In this document: positions 26,185-36,451 of the stretch, piece after piece
How positions within the stretch are numbered: position 1 is the stretch's first letter
Layout: each line of letters starts with the position of its first letter
Source of the DNA: Pseudoxanthomonas sp. CF385
GTDB taxonomy: Bacteria; Pseudomonadota; Gammaproteobacteria; Xanthomonadales; Xanthomonadaceae
Assembly: GCF_900104255.1 (NCBI RefSeq)
Contig: NZ_FNKZ01000002.1
Span: forward strand, 558,001-622,000
Direction: 5' to 3'
Length of the DNA: 64,000 nt
Program-made: the position numbers and the translations under genes
Notes under the pieces: model-generated
The model's input: the letters and a program-made list of their open reading frames with translations, nothing else
Databases searched by the model: none
What the model was told of the DNA's origin: nothing

Positions 26185-28404
26185 TCACAGTTCGAAGCGA
26201 TAGCTCAGCTTCACGATCAGCTGTTCGTCGTTGCGCAGGCTGAAGCTGTCGCGCAGGGCGTCGTCGACGCCGTCGGTGCCGGCCAGCTGCTCGTAACCGC
26301 CGCGGGCGTAGACCACGTACAGGTAGGACAACGGCGCGAGTTCGTAGCGGTAGCGCACCTGGAAGCCCAGGTTGCGCACGCGGAAATCCTCGACCGTGTC
26401 GCTGGCCGCCACCGCATGCCCCGACGGATCGAAGCGCCAGGCATCGTGCACGCGCGCACTGATCGCGATCGCTTCCAGCTTGACGCGCAGTTCCTGGCGG
26501 TTGTCGATGTTCCAGTCCAGGCCGGCGCGCAGCGTCGTCTCGCGGCCATCGAAGGCACCGACCAGGTCGCCCTGCGCGGCGCCCTGCCAGATCAGCCAGT
26601 CGGGCCGGCGCACGACATTCAGGCCCGCATTGAGGCTGAAGGCATCGTTGATGAAGTACGTGGCGCCGTACCAGAAGGCCGACCCCAGCTTGCGGTTGCC
26701 CGCCAGGCCGCCACCAAAGGCCTCCACCTCAACCTCGTGCGCCCAGTTGCCCTTGCGCGGGCGCTCGTACTCGAAATACGCGTTCATGTTCGCGGGCAGG
26801 CGCACGATGCCGTTGCCGCGCAGCAGCGTGTCGTTGAGGCCGGCGCTGTTGACGTTGATCTGCGCGTACTCGTAGCTCCCGTCGCGCAGCTGGCCCTCGC
26901 GGCTCATCCGGAACTGGTCGTTGAGCTTCTCGCCATGGTTGTTGTGGCTGCTGCTGACGCGCCAGCGCCAGTCCTTGGACGAATAGCGCGAGGCCTCCGC
27001 CAGGTCGGTGAAGCGCTTGCGCGCCTCCCAGTGCAGGTAATTAGTGCTGTTGCGCGACAGATAACCGAAGTCGTTGAGCTGCAGGTCGTTGCCGAAATGC
27101 ATGGCGATCCACTGCTGGCGCCAGCCGCGGTCCATTTCGTAGTCGGCCCAGACGGTGGCGCCGTAGTCCTGCACGGTGTCGCCGGCCTGCGCGATGCGGC
27201 TGCTCAGCAGGCGCGTGCGGATGTTCCAGCGCGCGGTGGGCCGCCAGTTGTGGTCCACGCCGAGCACGGTGGCTTCGCGATCGCGCGCCGGATCGTCCAC
27301 CTGGGTCAGCATCGCGCCCAGGTTCTGGGTGTCGAAATCGCGCACCACGCGCAGCGCGTTGAAGCGCCGGCCGGTGTCGCCGTCCTCGTCGGCCGAGAAC
27401 ACGCCGTAGTTCACCCGGCCCAGGCTGCCGTTCAACTTCACCGCCGCGGTGATGTCGCCGGTGCTGCCGACGCGCCGCGTATACAGCTGCTGGCTGAAGT
27501 CCGACGGCGTGGTCAGCTCGAAGATGCCCTGGTTCTCGGTGAAGAACGGGCGCTTGTCGCTGATGAAGGTCTCGGTGGCGCTGAAGTTCACCACCAGGTC
27601 GTCGGCTTCCACCTGGCCGAAGTCCGGTTTGACGGTGGCCGACAGCTGGAAGCGGCCGTTCGGCTTCCAGAAGATGTCCGCGCCGCCGTTGAAGTCGCTG
27701 CCGCCGCCGACGTTGTCGTACAGGCCGGACACGTAGGGCGTGATGGCCAGCAGTGACTGGTCGTATCGCGGCACCGTGACCGGCGCGAAGTCGGACAGGA
27801 AGCGCGGGCGCTCGAAGCTCGCCTGCGGCCACGCCATGCGCTCGCCGGTGGAGCCGATCACGCGGGCCAGAAACACCTTCAGCGTGCGCTGCCCGTCGGT
27901 GCCGTCGCGCATCGGCGCGGTATGCCACGGGATCAGCAGTTCGACCGACCAGCCTTGCTCGTCCTCGGTCACCGCATGCCGCCATTGGCCGTCCCAGTCG
28001 TCGCTGAACTGGTTTTCGTTGGTGATGATCTCGTCGGCGATGCCGCCGGTGGAACTCACGGTGAAGGCATAACCGGTGCGCCCGTCGCCATCGAAGTCGA
28101 TGAAGGCGTTGACGCGGTCCACCTGCGCATCGAAGTCGCGCTGCACCTTCTGCCGGGTACGCGGCACGCCGGGCGGCTGGGTGTTGCGGAACGCGATCGC
28201 CAGGCCGTCGGGCGTGGCCAGCACCCACGCCTCGGTGGCGAGCGAGCCGGGCTCGCCGGTCAGCGGCTGGGTCTTGCGGAAGTCGGTGACGTGGCGCGCG
28301 TCCTGCCATTCGACGGGATCGATGCGGCCGTCGATCTCGACAGCCTGGGCCACGGTGCAAGGCAGGGCCAGCGCGAGCAGGCCGGCGAATCGGGTCAGGG
28401 TCAT
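26185..28404 (-). CDS. DUF5916 protein with N-terminal CBM9-like domain
   Basis: A 739-residue exported protein. The signal peptide MTLTRFAGLLALALPCTVAQ ends before AVEIDG. Residues about 22-210 form a carbohydrate-binding family 9-like domain (EIDGRIDPVEWQDAR, then YAFTVSSTGGIADE). The rest is a DUF5916 region with repeated amphipathic strands such as FQLSATVKPDFGQVEAD, ending YRFEL with a terminal aromatic context typical of outer-membrane barrels. Likely an outer-membrane protein; whether it binds sugar, degrades something or transports is unknown. Monocistronic and convergent with the DUF1439 pair. Confidence 0.82.
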   Translation of the reverse strand: MTLTRFAGLLALALPCTVAQAVEIDGRIDPVEWQDARHVTDFRKTQPLTGEPGSLATEAWVLATPDGLAIAFRNTQPPGVPRTRQKVQRDFDAQVDRVNAFIDFDGDGRTGYAFTVSSTGGIADEIITNENQFSDDWDGQWRHAVTEDEQGWSVELLIPWHTAPMRDGTDGQRTLKVFLARVIGSTGERMAWPQASFERPRFLSDFAPVTVPRYDQSLLAITPYVSGLYDNVGGGSDFNGGADIFWKPNGRFQLSATVKPDFGQVEADDLVVNFSATETFISDKRPFFTENQGIFELTTPSDFSQQLYTRRVGSTGDITAAVKLNGSLGRVNYGVFSADEDGDTGRRFNALRVVRDFDTQNLGAMLTQVDDPARDREATVLGVDHNWRPTARWNIRTRLLSSRIAQAGDTVQDYGATVWADYEMDRGWRQQWIAMHFGNDLQLNDFGYLSRNSTNYLHWEARKRFTDLAEASRYSSKDWRWRVSSSHNNHGEKLNDQFRMSREGQLRDGSYEYAQINVNSAGLNDTLLRGNGIVRLPANMNAYFEYERPRKGNWAHEVEVEAFGGGLAGNRKLGSAFWYGATYFINDAFSLNAGLNVVRRPDWLIWQGAAQGDLVGAFDGRETTLRAGLDWNIDNRQELRVKLEAIAISARVHDAWRFDPSGHAVAASDTVEDFRVRNLGFQVRYRYELAPLSYLYVVYARGGYEQLAGTDGVDDALRDSFSLRNDEQLIVKLSYRFEL

Positions 28405-28517
28405 GGCGGGCGGGTGGTGGTCCGGTGCGCGCACGTTAACGACGCGGCCCGGACGCCACACCTGCCGTCGGTCATTTCAACCTTTCGGCATCCTGCGGCA
28501 TCCGTGCCAAGTGGAGG

Positions 28518-28991
28518 TCAGCGCCCTTTCTTGGGCTGCAGCATCGTGCCCGTGCACTTCTTGCTGCCGCAGCGGCAGGCCCAGATCTTCTTCAGACGCG
28601 CGGTGTGCGGCTCGTCCAGGGTGATGCCGTAGTTGTAGGTCAGCTCTTCGCCGGGCTTGATCGCGCGGATCGCTTCGATGAAGACCTTGTCCTTCTTGCG
28701 GTTCTTGCCGTCGTGCTCCTCGATCACCGCTTCGCAGTTCGGGTCGCAGCTGTGGTTGATCCAGCGCGCCTTGTTGCCCTTGTGATTGGCATCGATGACG
28801 TAATCGTCGTTGAGCGTGAACAGGAAGGTGTGGCCGGTTTCCACGTCGCCGGCATCGTCGGCGTCCACTTCCTCGTGCGTGCGGCGCTTGCCCTTGTACT
28901 CCACCACCCGCTCGCCCTTCTCGATCGGAGCGATGGCGAACACGCCGTTACCGTGGATGTCGGATTGGCGGGCTTCGATCTTGCGGGGCAT
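28518..28991 (-). CDS. SET domain-containing protein-lysine N-methyltransferase
   Basis: A 157-residue, nearly minimal SET domain. The start MPRKIEARQSDIHGNGVFAI has the SET-N strand. Signature motifs are complete: RWINHSCDPNCEA (NHSCxPN, 79-85), GEELTYNYG (ELxYxY, 115-122) and a post-SET zinc cluster ACRCGSKKCTGTM (138-150). SET enzymes move a methyl group from S-adenosylmethionine to lysine. The family is mostly eukaryotic but occurs in some bacteria, including Xanthomonads and Chlamydia. The substrate is unknown; Lys-rich nucleoid proteins are candidates. Start ATG 28991; longer frames overlap the divergent cytochrome gene. Confidence 0.92.
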   Translation of the reverse strand: MPRKIEARQSDIHGNGVFAIAPIEKGERVVEYKGKRRTHEEVDADDAGDVETGHTFLFTLNDDYVIDANHKGNKARWINHSCDPNCEAVIEEHDGKNRKKDKVFIEAIRAIKPGEELTYNYGITLDEPHTARLKKIWACRCGSKKCTGTMLQPKKGR

Positions 28992-29142
28992 GCGGGGGTC
29001 CGGCGGGAGGGAGGAGGGACGATTCTCGCCCATGCGCGCGGGTTTCCCAACTTTCCATGCCTGAACGTTTCCTTCCGGGGGCGTGGCCGGTCCACGCGAG
29101 GCGGTGCGTTCGATGCCCGTTCCCCTCATTGCGACCACACCC

Positions 29143-29679
29143 ATGCGCGCCAGCCCGCTCCTGCTCGCCACCGCCCTGTGCCTCACCCTGTCCGCCTGCC
29201 AGCCTGCGGAAACGCAGACGACCGCCAGGCTGCCGGCGCCCGCGCCGAGCGATGCCGACCTGCTCGCCCGCGGCGAGTACCTGGTGCGGACCACCGGCTG
29301 CAACGACTGCCATACACCGGGCTACGCCGAATCCGGCGGCACCACCGACAAGGCGGCGTGGCTGGTGGGTTCGCCGATGGGGTTCCATGGCCCCTGGGGT
29401 ACTACCTACCCGACAAACCTGCGGCTGCGCATGCAGCAGCTCACCGAAGCGCAGTGGATGGAGTACAGCGCCACCCTGCGCACCCGCCCGATGATGCCGG
29501 ACTTCGCCGTGCGGGCGATGACCGAAGAAGACCGTCGCGCGATCTACCGCTTCGTGCATGCGCTCGGCGCCGCCGGCCAGCCCGCGCCCGAGGCGCTGCC
29601 GCCCGGCCAGACGCCGCCGGCGCCGTACCTCGGCCTGGTCCTGCCGGCACCGACGGCCGACGCGCCGGCCGCGCACTGA
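29143..29679 (+). CDS. Monoheme cytochrome c, lipoprotein
   Basis: A 178-residue predicted lipoprotein with a signal peptide MRASPLLLATALCLTLSAC, the last Cys being the lipid site. One c-type heme motif, CNDCH, occurs at about residue 51 (RTTGCNDCHTPGYAESGG). Candidate axial methionines lie in PMMPDFAVRAM. Probably a membrane-tethered periplasmic electron carrier. ATG 29113 would add ten residues but weaken the signal peptide. The C-terminus is Pro/Ala-rich. Partner oxidase or reductase is not in the window. Confidence 0.85.
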   Translation: MRASPLLLATALCLTLSACQPAETQTTARLPAPAPSDADLLARGEYLVRTTGCNDCHTPGYAESGGTTDKAAWLVGSPMGFHGPWGTTYPTNLRLRMQQLTEAQWMEYSATLRTRPMMPDFAVRAMTEEDRRAIYRFVHALGAAGQPAPEALPPGQTPPAPYLGLVLPAPTADAPAAH

Positions 29680-29694
29680 GCCCTCGCGGCCGCC

Positions 29695-29898
29695 TTACCA
29701 GGGGAACAGGCGGCCGTTGAACATCCAGAACAGGCCCAAGGCCAGGCCGAAGACGGTCCAGAACAGCTGGCCCAGCCCGCGGAACAGCTTCACCGCCAGG
29801 TAGACGCCGCCGATGGCGAGCAGCACGCGCCAGACGAAGCCCTGGTCCAGGCCGCGGTCGGACGGGGCGGAACCGGAAGAAGCGTGGGTGGTGGTCAT
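29695..29898 (-). CDS. Small hypothetical membrane protein
   Basis: A 67-residue protein beginning MTTTHASSGSAPSDRGLDQG. It has two adjacent hydrophobic stretches, FVWRVLLAIGGVYLAVKLF and LGQLFWTVFGLALGLFWMF, with few charged residues, so it is probably a two-helix inner-membrane protein. I do not recognise a family with confidence. ATG 29898 is taken; the open frame extends to 29943 without improving the start. It lies convergent to the cytochrome gene with 15 bases between stops, and divergent from sufR. Confidence 0.6.
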   Translation of the reverse strand: MTTTHASSGSAPSDRGLDQGFVWRVLLAIGGVYLAVKLFRGLGQLFWTVFGLALGLFWMFNGRLFPW

Positions 29899-30061
29899 GG
29901 TGGCGATCCTGGGAAAGGGCGTCCGGGAGTGGACGGGACCCATCTTCCCGATCCCGCCGGCGCCGCATCAGTCGCAGCCGTCAACCATCGCGGGTGACAT
30001 TCGTCAGCCACCGGGCCTTGCCTGAACGGGGAAAACACCCGGGTTTGAGCCGGACGGCATG

Positions 30062-30086
30062 AAAGCGTACAATTTCGGTACGTTTT
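30062..30086. promoter_or_regulatory. Candidate SufR operator (palindrome upstream of suf operon)
   Basis: Nine-base arms AAAGCGTAC (30062-30070) and GTACGTTTT (30078-30086) are complementary except for one base, with a 7-base spacer. The site ends 15 bases before the sufR ATG, well placed for autoregulation by an Rrf2-family repressor. Sequence symmetry is seen; binding is inferred. Confidence 0.55.
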
Positions 30087-30101
30087 CCGAGTTCCTCCCC
30101 C

Positions 30102-30563
30102 ATGCTCCGCGTCACCAAGCTGACCGACTACGCCACCGTGGTCCTGACCGTGCTCGCCGCCCGGCCGGGCGAGGTCCTGAGCGCGTCAGACCTGGCCGAA
30201 CATTCCGGCCTGGAATCCCCCACCGTGAGCAAGGTGCTCAAGCCGCTGGCCCAGGCCGGTCTGGTGGAAGGCCTGCGTGGCGTGCACGGCGGCTACCGCC
30301 TGAGCCGCGATGCGGCCGACATCAACCTGGTGGAAATCGTCGAGGCCATGGAAGGTCCGCTGGCCATGACCGAATGCAGCCAGAGCGAAAGCCAGTGCGG
30401 CATCGCCCACCAGTGCGGCGCGCGCGCCAACTGGCGGCTGATCAACGACGTGGTGGCCGACGCCCTGCGCGGCTTCACCCTCGCCCAGATGGTCACCCCG
30501 CCCCCCTCCTCTTCCGACGACGTGCGCAGGCGACCCATCGCCGTGCAGGTCGCGACCCGTTGA
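30102..30563 (+). CDS. sufR: SUF operon regulator, Rrf2 family (SufR-like)
   Basis: A 153-residue transcription factor. The N-terminal winged helix (about 1-70) reads MLRVTKLTDYATVVLTVLAA and contains HSGLESPTVSKVLKPL, the recognition helix region, followed by GVHGGYRLSR. Three cysteines at C92, C99 and C105 (TECSQSESQCGIAHQC) match the Fe-S cluster ligands of Rrf2 sensors such as IscR. It should sense cluster supply and control the suf genes. It is the first gene of the operon, with a palindromic site just upstream. Whether it represses or activates is not readable from sequence. Confidence 0.92.
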   Translation: MLRVTKLTDYATVVLTVLAARPGEVLSASDLAEHSGLESPTVSKVLKPLAQAGLVEGLRGVHGGYRLSRDAADINLVEIVEAMEGPLAMTECSQSESQCGIAHQCGARANWRLINDVVADALRGFTLAQMVTPPPSSSDDVRRRPIAVQVATR

Positions 30564-30578
30564 ACCGTAGGCAGCCCG

Positions 30579-32018
<1,440 letters not shown>

Positions 32019-32027
32019 TTGCTGTTC

Positions 32028-32150
32028 CCTTCTCCCGCCGGGAGAAGGTGGCGCGAAGCGCCGGATGAGGGTGCGACGGAGGCCATGACACCGGAACCAT
32101 CCGGACTTCGCCGGACCCTCTCCCCAACCCCTCTCCCGGTGGGAGAGGGG
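32028..32150. repeat. Hairpin-rich intergenic element between sufB and sufC
   Basis: The 158-base gap holds three perfect stems: 9-bp arms at 32028-32036/32040-32048, 5-bp arms at 32050-32054/32058-32062 and 10-bp arms at 32128-32137/32141-32150. The outer stems have related pyrimidine arms (CCTTCTCCC and CCCCTCTCCC). From memory, CTTCTCCCG-type elements are dispersed intergenic repeats in Xanthomonas and Stenotrophomonas. Inside an operon they may tune mRNA stability or act as a partial terminator. Confidence 0.75.
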
Positions 32151-32176
32151 CTCAGAAGAATCAAACGGAAACGAAC

Positions 32177-32940
<764 letters not shown>

Positions 32941-32941
<1 letters not shown>

Positions 32942-34203
32942 TGAGCGCACTGCTCGATTCCCTGTCGGCCGGCTTCAGCGGCGACGCCGCGCGCCGCGCC
33001 GTGCTCGACGAAGCGCTGCGCGACGGTCTGCCGGGGCCGCGCACCGAAGCCTGGAAGTACACCTCGCTGCGTCAACTGGAACGGCGCAGCTTCACCGCCG
33101 TCGATACGCTGCCGTCGCTGGACCCGATGCTGCTGGCCGACATCCCGGCGCCGCGCGCGGTGTTCGTCAACGGCCGCTATTCGGTGGCGCTGTCGCTGAC
33201 CACCGACCTGCCGGACGGTGTCAGCCTGCAACTGCTGTCCGAAGCCCTCGCCGAAGGCGGCGATGCGGCGCGCTTCCTGCAGCGCCGCTTCGAGCGCACG
33301 GACGAGGTCTTCGCCCGGCTCAACGCTGCGCTGGCGACCGAAGGCCTGCTGCTGCGCGCCGAAGCCGACGTGCGCAGCACGCAGCCGCTGCACCTGGTCT
33401 TCATCGGCACCGACGACGGCGCCGACCGCGCCTGGCATCTTCGCAACCTGATCGAACTGCGCGCCGGCGCGTCGCTGACGGTGGTGGAGCACCATTTCGC
33501 CGCCAGCCCGCACGCGCACTTCATCAACGCCCTGAGCCACGTGCACCTCGCGACGGGCGCGACCCTGTCGCATGCGCGCGTGCAGGCCGAGAGCGATCGC
33601 GCCACAGCCCTGCTGCGCACCGACGCGGTGCTGGCGCGGGATGCCGACTACCGCCGTGTGGACCTGGAACTGGGCGGCGCCCTGTCGCGCCACGAACTCA
33701 ACGTGCGGCTGGAAGGCGACAACGCGCGACTGACGGCGAACGGTGTACTGCTGGCCGGCGGACGTCGCCATGTCGACACGCGGCTGGGCATCGACCATAT
33801 CGGCCGCGACACGGCTTGCGGACTGACCTGGCGCGGTCTCGGGGCCGGACGTGGGCGCGCGGTGTTCCATGGCGGCATCCTGATCCGCGAGGGCGCGGAC
33901 GGCACCGATGCCGCGCTGTCGAACAAGAACCTGCTGCTGTCGGACAACGCCGAGATCGACACGCAGCCGGTGCTGGAGATCCATGCCGATGAAGTGAAGG
34001 CCGCGCACGGCGCCACGGTCGGCCAGCTGGATGCCAATGCCCTGTTCTACCTGCGCTCGCGCGGACTGACGCAGGCCGAAGCCCGCCAACTGCTTACGTC
34101 TGCGTTCTGCCGCGAGCCGCTGGGCGTCATCGAAAACGCCGGCGTGCGCGATGCGCTGCTGGCGCGCGTGGATGCCGCCCTGGCCGCGCTGGAGGCGGGA
34201 TGA
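32941..34203 (+). CDS. sufD: Fe-S cluster assembly protein SufD
   Basis: A 420-residue partner of SufB and SufC in the scaffold complex. It contains RTEAWKYTSLRQLERRSF near the N-terminus, the SufB/SufD-type beta-helix core, and the C-terminal ATVGQLDANALFYLRSRGLT, QAEARQLLTSAFCREPLGVI segments. Start ATG 32941 overlaps the sufC stop by one base, and its own stop overlaps the sufS start by four bases. SufD is thought to help iron entry. Confidence 0.97.
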
Positions 34204-35444
34204 ACCGCGAAGTCCTGCGCGAGGCCGGTGCCATCGACTGGGCGCGCGTCCGCGCCGACTTCCCGCTGCTTACCCGCCAGGTCAACGGCAAGCCGCTGAC
34301 CTACCTGGACAGCGCGAACACGGGGCAGAAGCCGGCCTCGGTGATCCAGACCGTCGACGACTTCTACCGGCAGCACAACGCCAACGTCAGCCGCGCCGTG
34401 CACACGCTGGGCACGGAAGCGACCGAGGCCTACGAAGGCGCCCGCAAGACCTTGGCCCGCTTCCTCAGCGTGCGGCCGGACGAGCTGGTGCTGTGCAGCG
34501 GCACCACGTTCGCGATCAACCTGGTGGCGTATTCCTGGGCGCTGCCGCGCCTGAAGGCCGGCGACACGATCCTGGTGTCGCGCATGGAGCACCACGCCAA
34601 TATCGTGCCGTGGCAGCTCGTCGCCGAGCGCACCGGCGCGACGGTGAAGGTCGCCGAGATCCGCCAGGACGGCACGCTCGACCTCGAGGGGCTGTACGCC
34701 GCGATGACCGGCGACGTGAAGTTGCTTGCCATCACCCACACCTCCAACGTGCTGGGAACGGTGAACCCGGTGCGCGAAATCTGTCGCGAGGCCCGCAAGC
34801 GCGGCATCGTCACCGTGGTGGACGGCTCGCAGGCGGTGCCGCACCGTGCGGTCGACATCGCGGCGACCGGGTGCGACTTCTACGCCCTGACTGGCCACAA
34901 GATGTGTGGCCCCACGGGCACCGGCGCGCTGTGGGCGCGCAAGGAGCACCTGCAGGCCATGCCGCCGTTCATCGGCGGCGGCGAGATGATCAAGGAAGTC
35001 AGCTTCGACGGCACCGTGTTCAACGACCCGCCGCACAAGTTCGAAGCGGGCACGCCCAACATCGCCGGCTTCATCGGCCTGGGCGCGGCCGTGGACTACC
35101 TGGATACGCTGGGCATGGCGAACGTCGAGGCCCGCGAAGCCGAGCTGCTGGCGCATGCCACCGAGGAACTGGACCGGATCGAAGGCCTGCGCATCTTCGG
35201 CCGGGCGCCGGACAAGGCATCGGTGATCTCCTTCCTGATCGAAGGCGCGCACGCGCACGACCTGGCCACGCTGCTGGACCTGGAGGGCGTTGCGGTCCGC
35301 TCCGGCCAGCACTGCGCGCATCCCCTGTTGCAGTTCTACGGGGTGGCCGCCACGTTGCGGGCCTCGTTCGCGTTCTACAACTCGCACGAGGACGTCGAGC
35401 GCTTCATCGTCGCCCTCAAGAAAGCCCGCAGCCTGCTCGCCTGA
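34200..35444 (+). CDS. sufS: Cysteine desulfurase SufS
   Basis: A 414-residue PLP enzyme that takes sulfur from cysteine for the Suf scaffold. The PLP lysine is in FYALTGHKMCGPTGTGALW, and the sulfur-accepting cysteine is in VRSGQHCAHPLLQFYG near residue 364, the class II (SufS) context. SNVLGTVNPVREICREARKR and SQAVPHRAVDIAATGCDF also match. Start ATG 34200 overlaps sufD by four bases. No sufE or sufU sulfur acceptor follows directly, so that partner must be elsewhere. Confidence 0.97.
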   Translation: MNREVLREAGAIDWARVRADFPLLTRQVNGKPLTYLDSANTGQKPASVIQTVDDFYRQHNANVSRAVHTLGTEATEAYEGARKTLARFLSVRPDELVLCSGTTFAINLVAYSWALPRLKAGDTILVSRMEHHANIVPWQLVAERTGATVKVAEIRQDGTLDLEGLYAAMTGDVKLLAITHTSNVLGTVNPVREICREARKRGIVTVVDGSQAVPHRAVDIAATGCDFYALTGHKMCGPTGTGALWARKEHLQAMPPFIGGGEMIKEVSFDGTVFNDPPHKFEAGTPNIAGFIGLGAAVDYLDTLGMANVEAREAELLAHATEELDRIEGLRIFGRAPDKASVISFLIEGAHAHDLATLLDLEGVAVRSGQHCAHPLLQFYGVAATLRASFAFYNSHEDVERFIVALKKARSLLA

Positions 35445-35470
35445 CGCTGCGGTGGAACGGGCCGCCGCCC

Positions 35471-35476
35471 TACAAT
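35471..35476 (+). promoter_or_regulatory. Candidate -10 box (TACAAT) just before GNAT gene
   Basis: TACAAT ends eight bases before the chosen ATG of the acetyltransferase. If used, transcription would begin at or close to the start codon, giving a leaderless message. Match is seen; use is inferred, since read-through from sufS is also possible. Confidence 0.3.
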
Positions 35477-35483
35477 GGGCGGC

Positions 35484-36023
35484 ATGGATACCCTCACCTT
35501 CCGCACCGCCACCCACGCCGACATCCCGGCGCTGGTCGACCTCGTCACGTCCGCCTATCGCGGTGACGTCAGCAAGCAAGGCTGGACCACCGAAGCCGAC
35601 ATGCTCGACGGCCAGCGCATCGACCCCGAGGTGCTTGGCCGCGACATCGACCGAGACCGCAGCCGCATCCTGCTGGCCGAACGCGACGGCGTACTGTTGG
35701 CCTGCGCACACGTGGCGGAAGACGAAGGCGCGGGCTACTTCGGCATGTTCTCCGTGCGGCCCGACCTCCAGGGCGGCGGCGTGGGCAAGGCCGTGTTGGC
35801 CGAAGCCGAGCGTGTCGCCCGCGACGAATGGCGCCTGCCGGCGATGCGCATGACGGTGATCGACATCCGCGACGAGCTGATCGCCTTCTACGGCCGGCGC
35901 GGCTATGTGCGCACGGGCATCAAGAAGCCGTTCCCGTATGGCGACGAGCGCTACGGCATTCCCAAGCGCGACGACCTGCGCTTCGAGATTCTGGAGAAAC
36001 CGCTGGCGGGAGCCCTCGCATGA
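35484..36023 (+). CDS. GNAT family N-acetyltransferase
   Basis: A 179-residue acetyltransferase beginning MDTLTFRTATHADIPALVDL. The acetyl-CoA motif is SVRPDLQGGGVGKAVLAEAE (Q/RxxGxG/A type), followed by MTVIDIRDELIAFYGRRGYV, the usual C-terminal strand and helix. The substrate is unknown. ATG 35484 is chosen over ATG 35475, which lies within the candidate -10 region. It is 39 bases after sufS and overlaps the Rieske protein gene by four bases, so this pair probably extends the suf operon. Confidence 0.85.
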   Translation: MDTLTFRTATHADIPALVDLVTSAYRGDVSKQGWTTEADMLDGQRIDPEVLGRDIDRDRSRILLAERDGVLLACAHVAEDEGAGYFGMFSVRPDLQGGGVGKAVLAEAERVARDEWRLPAMRMTVIDIRDELIAFYGRRGYVRTGIKKPFPYGDERYGIPKRDDLRFEILEKPLAGALA

Positions 36024-36352
36024 GCGATACCTGGACCTTCGTCTGCGCCACCGGGGAGTTGCTGCCCGGCGAGCTGAAGACGGTGTTCGACGAGGTCACC
36101 GGGACGCCCATCGTCGTGCTCAACCACGACGGCGACCTGTACGCGCTGGAAGACAAGTGCAGCCATGAGGACTTCGAGCTGTCCTCCGGCCATTTCGACC
36201 CGGCGGAAGCCAGCATCGAGTGCGTCCTGCACGGGGCCCGCTTCGATGTCCGCGACGGCCGCGCCCTGTGCGCCCCGGCCTACTCGCCGGTGGCCAAGTT
36301 CCCCGTCCGGCTGGAGCACGGCGGCATCTGGACCCGGGACGACCGGGACTGA
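36020..36352 (+). CDS. Small Rieske [2Fe-2S] ferredoxin
   Basis: A 110-residue protein that is essentially a lone Rieske domain. Cluster ligands are complete: CSH at C47/H49 and CVLH at C68/H71, in KCSHEDFELSSG and ECVLHGARFDVRDG. It is labelled in databases as the ferredoxin subunit of non-heme iron oxygenases, but no oxygenase is near. At the end of the suf operon it may be an electron donor for cluster assembly or a dedicated client. ATGA overlap with the upstream gene indicates translational coupling. Confidence 0.9.
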   Translation: MSDTWTFVCATGELLPGELKTVFDEVTGTPIVVLNHDGDLYALEDKCSHEDFELSSGHFDPAEASIECVLHGARFDVRDGRALCAPAYSPVAKFPVRLEHGGIWTRDDRD

Positions 36353-36356
36353 CCTG

Positions 36357-36374
36357 CAGAATGTAAACATTCTG
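36357..36374. promoter_or_regulatory. Perfect 7-bp palindrome after suf operon
   Basis: CAGAATG (36357-36363) and CATTCTG (36368-36374) are perfect complements around TAAA, starting five bases after the Rieske stop. It could be an operator for the iron genes that follow or a weak terminator; no T-run is present. Confidence 0.35.
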
Positions 36375-36382
36375 TTGTAATC

Positions 36383-36401
36383 GCAAATCATTCTCATTAT
36401 C
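36383..36401. promoter_or_regulatory. Fur-box-like site upstream of siderophore receptor
   Basis: GCAAATCATTCTCATTATC matches the classical 19-base Fur consensus at 14 of 19 positions by my count, with an intact right half (TCATTATC). It lies 51 bases before a small membrane protein and the Fiu-like receptor. Confidence 0.6.
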
Positions 36402-36451
36402 CTGTCGCACCCCTGCGGCAGATCGCCGCAGCCCGCCCCTTCGAGGCCCCG

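Noticed and set aside
28992..29303. N-terminal extension of the SET protein to 29303
   Set aside because: It overlaps the divergent cytochrome gene, and the SET domain begins right at MPRKIEARQS.
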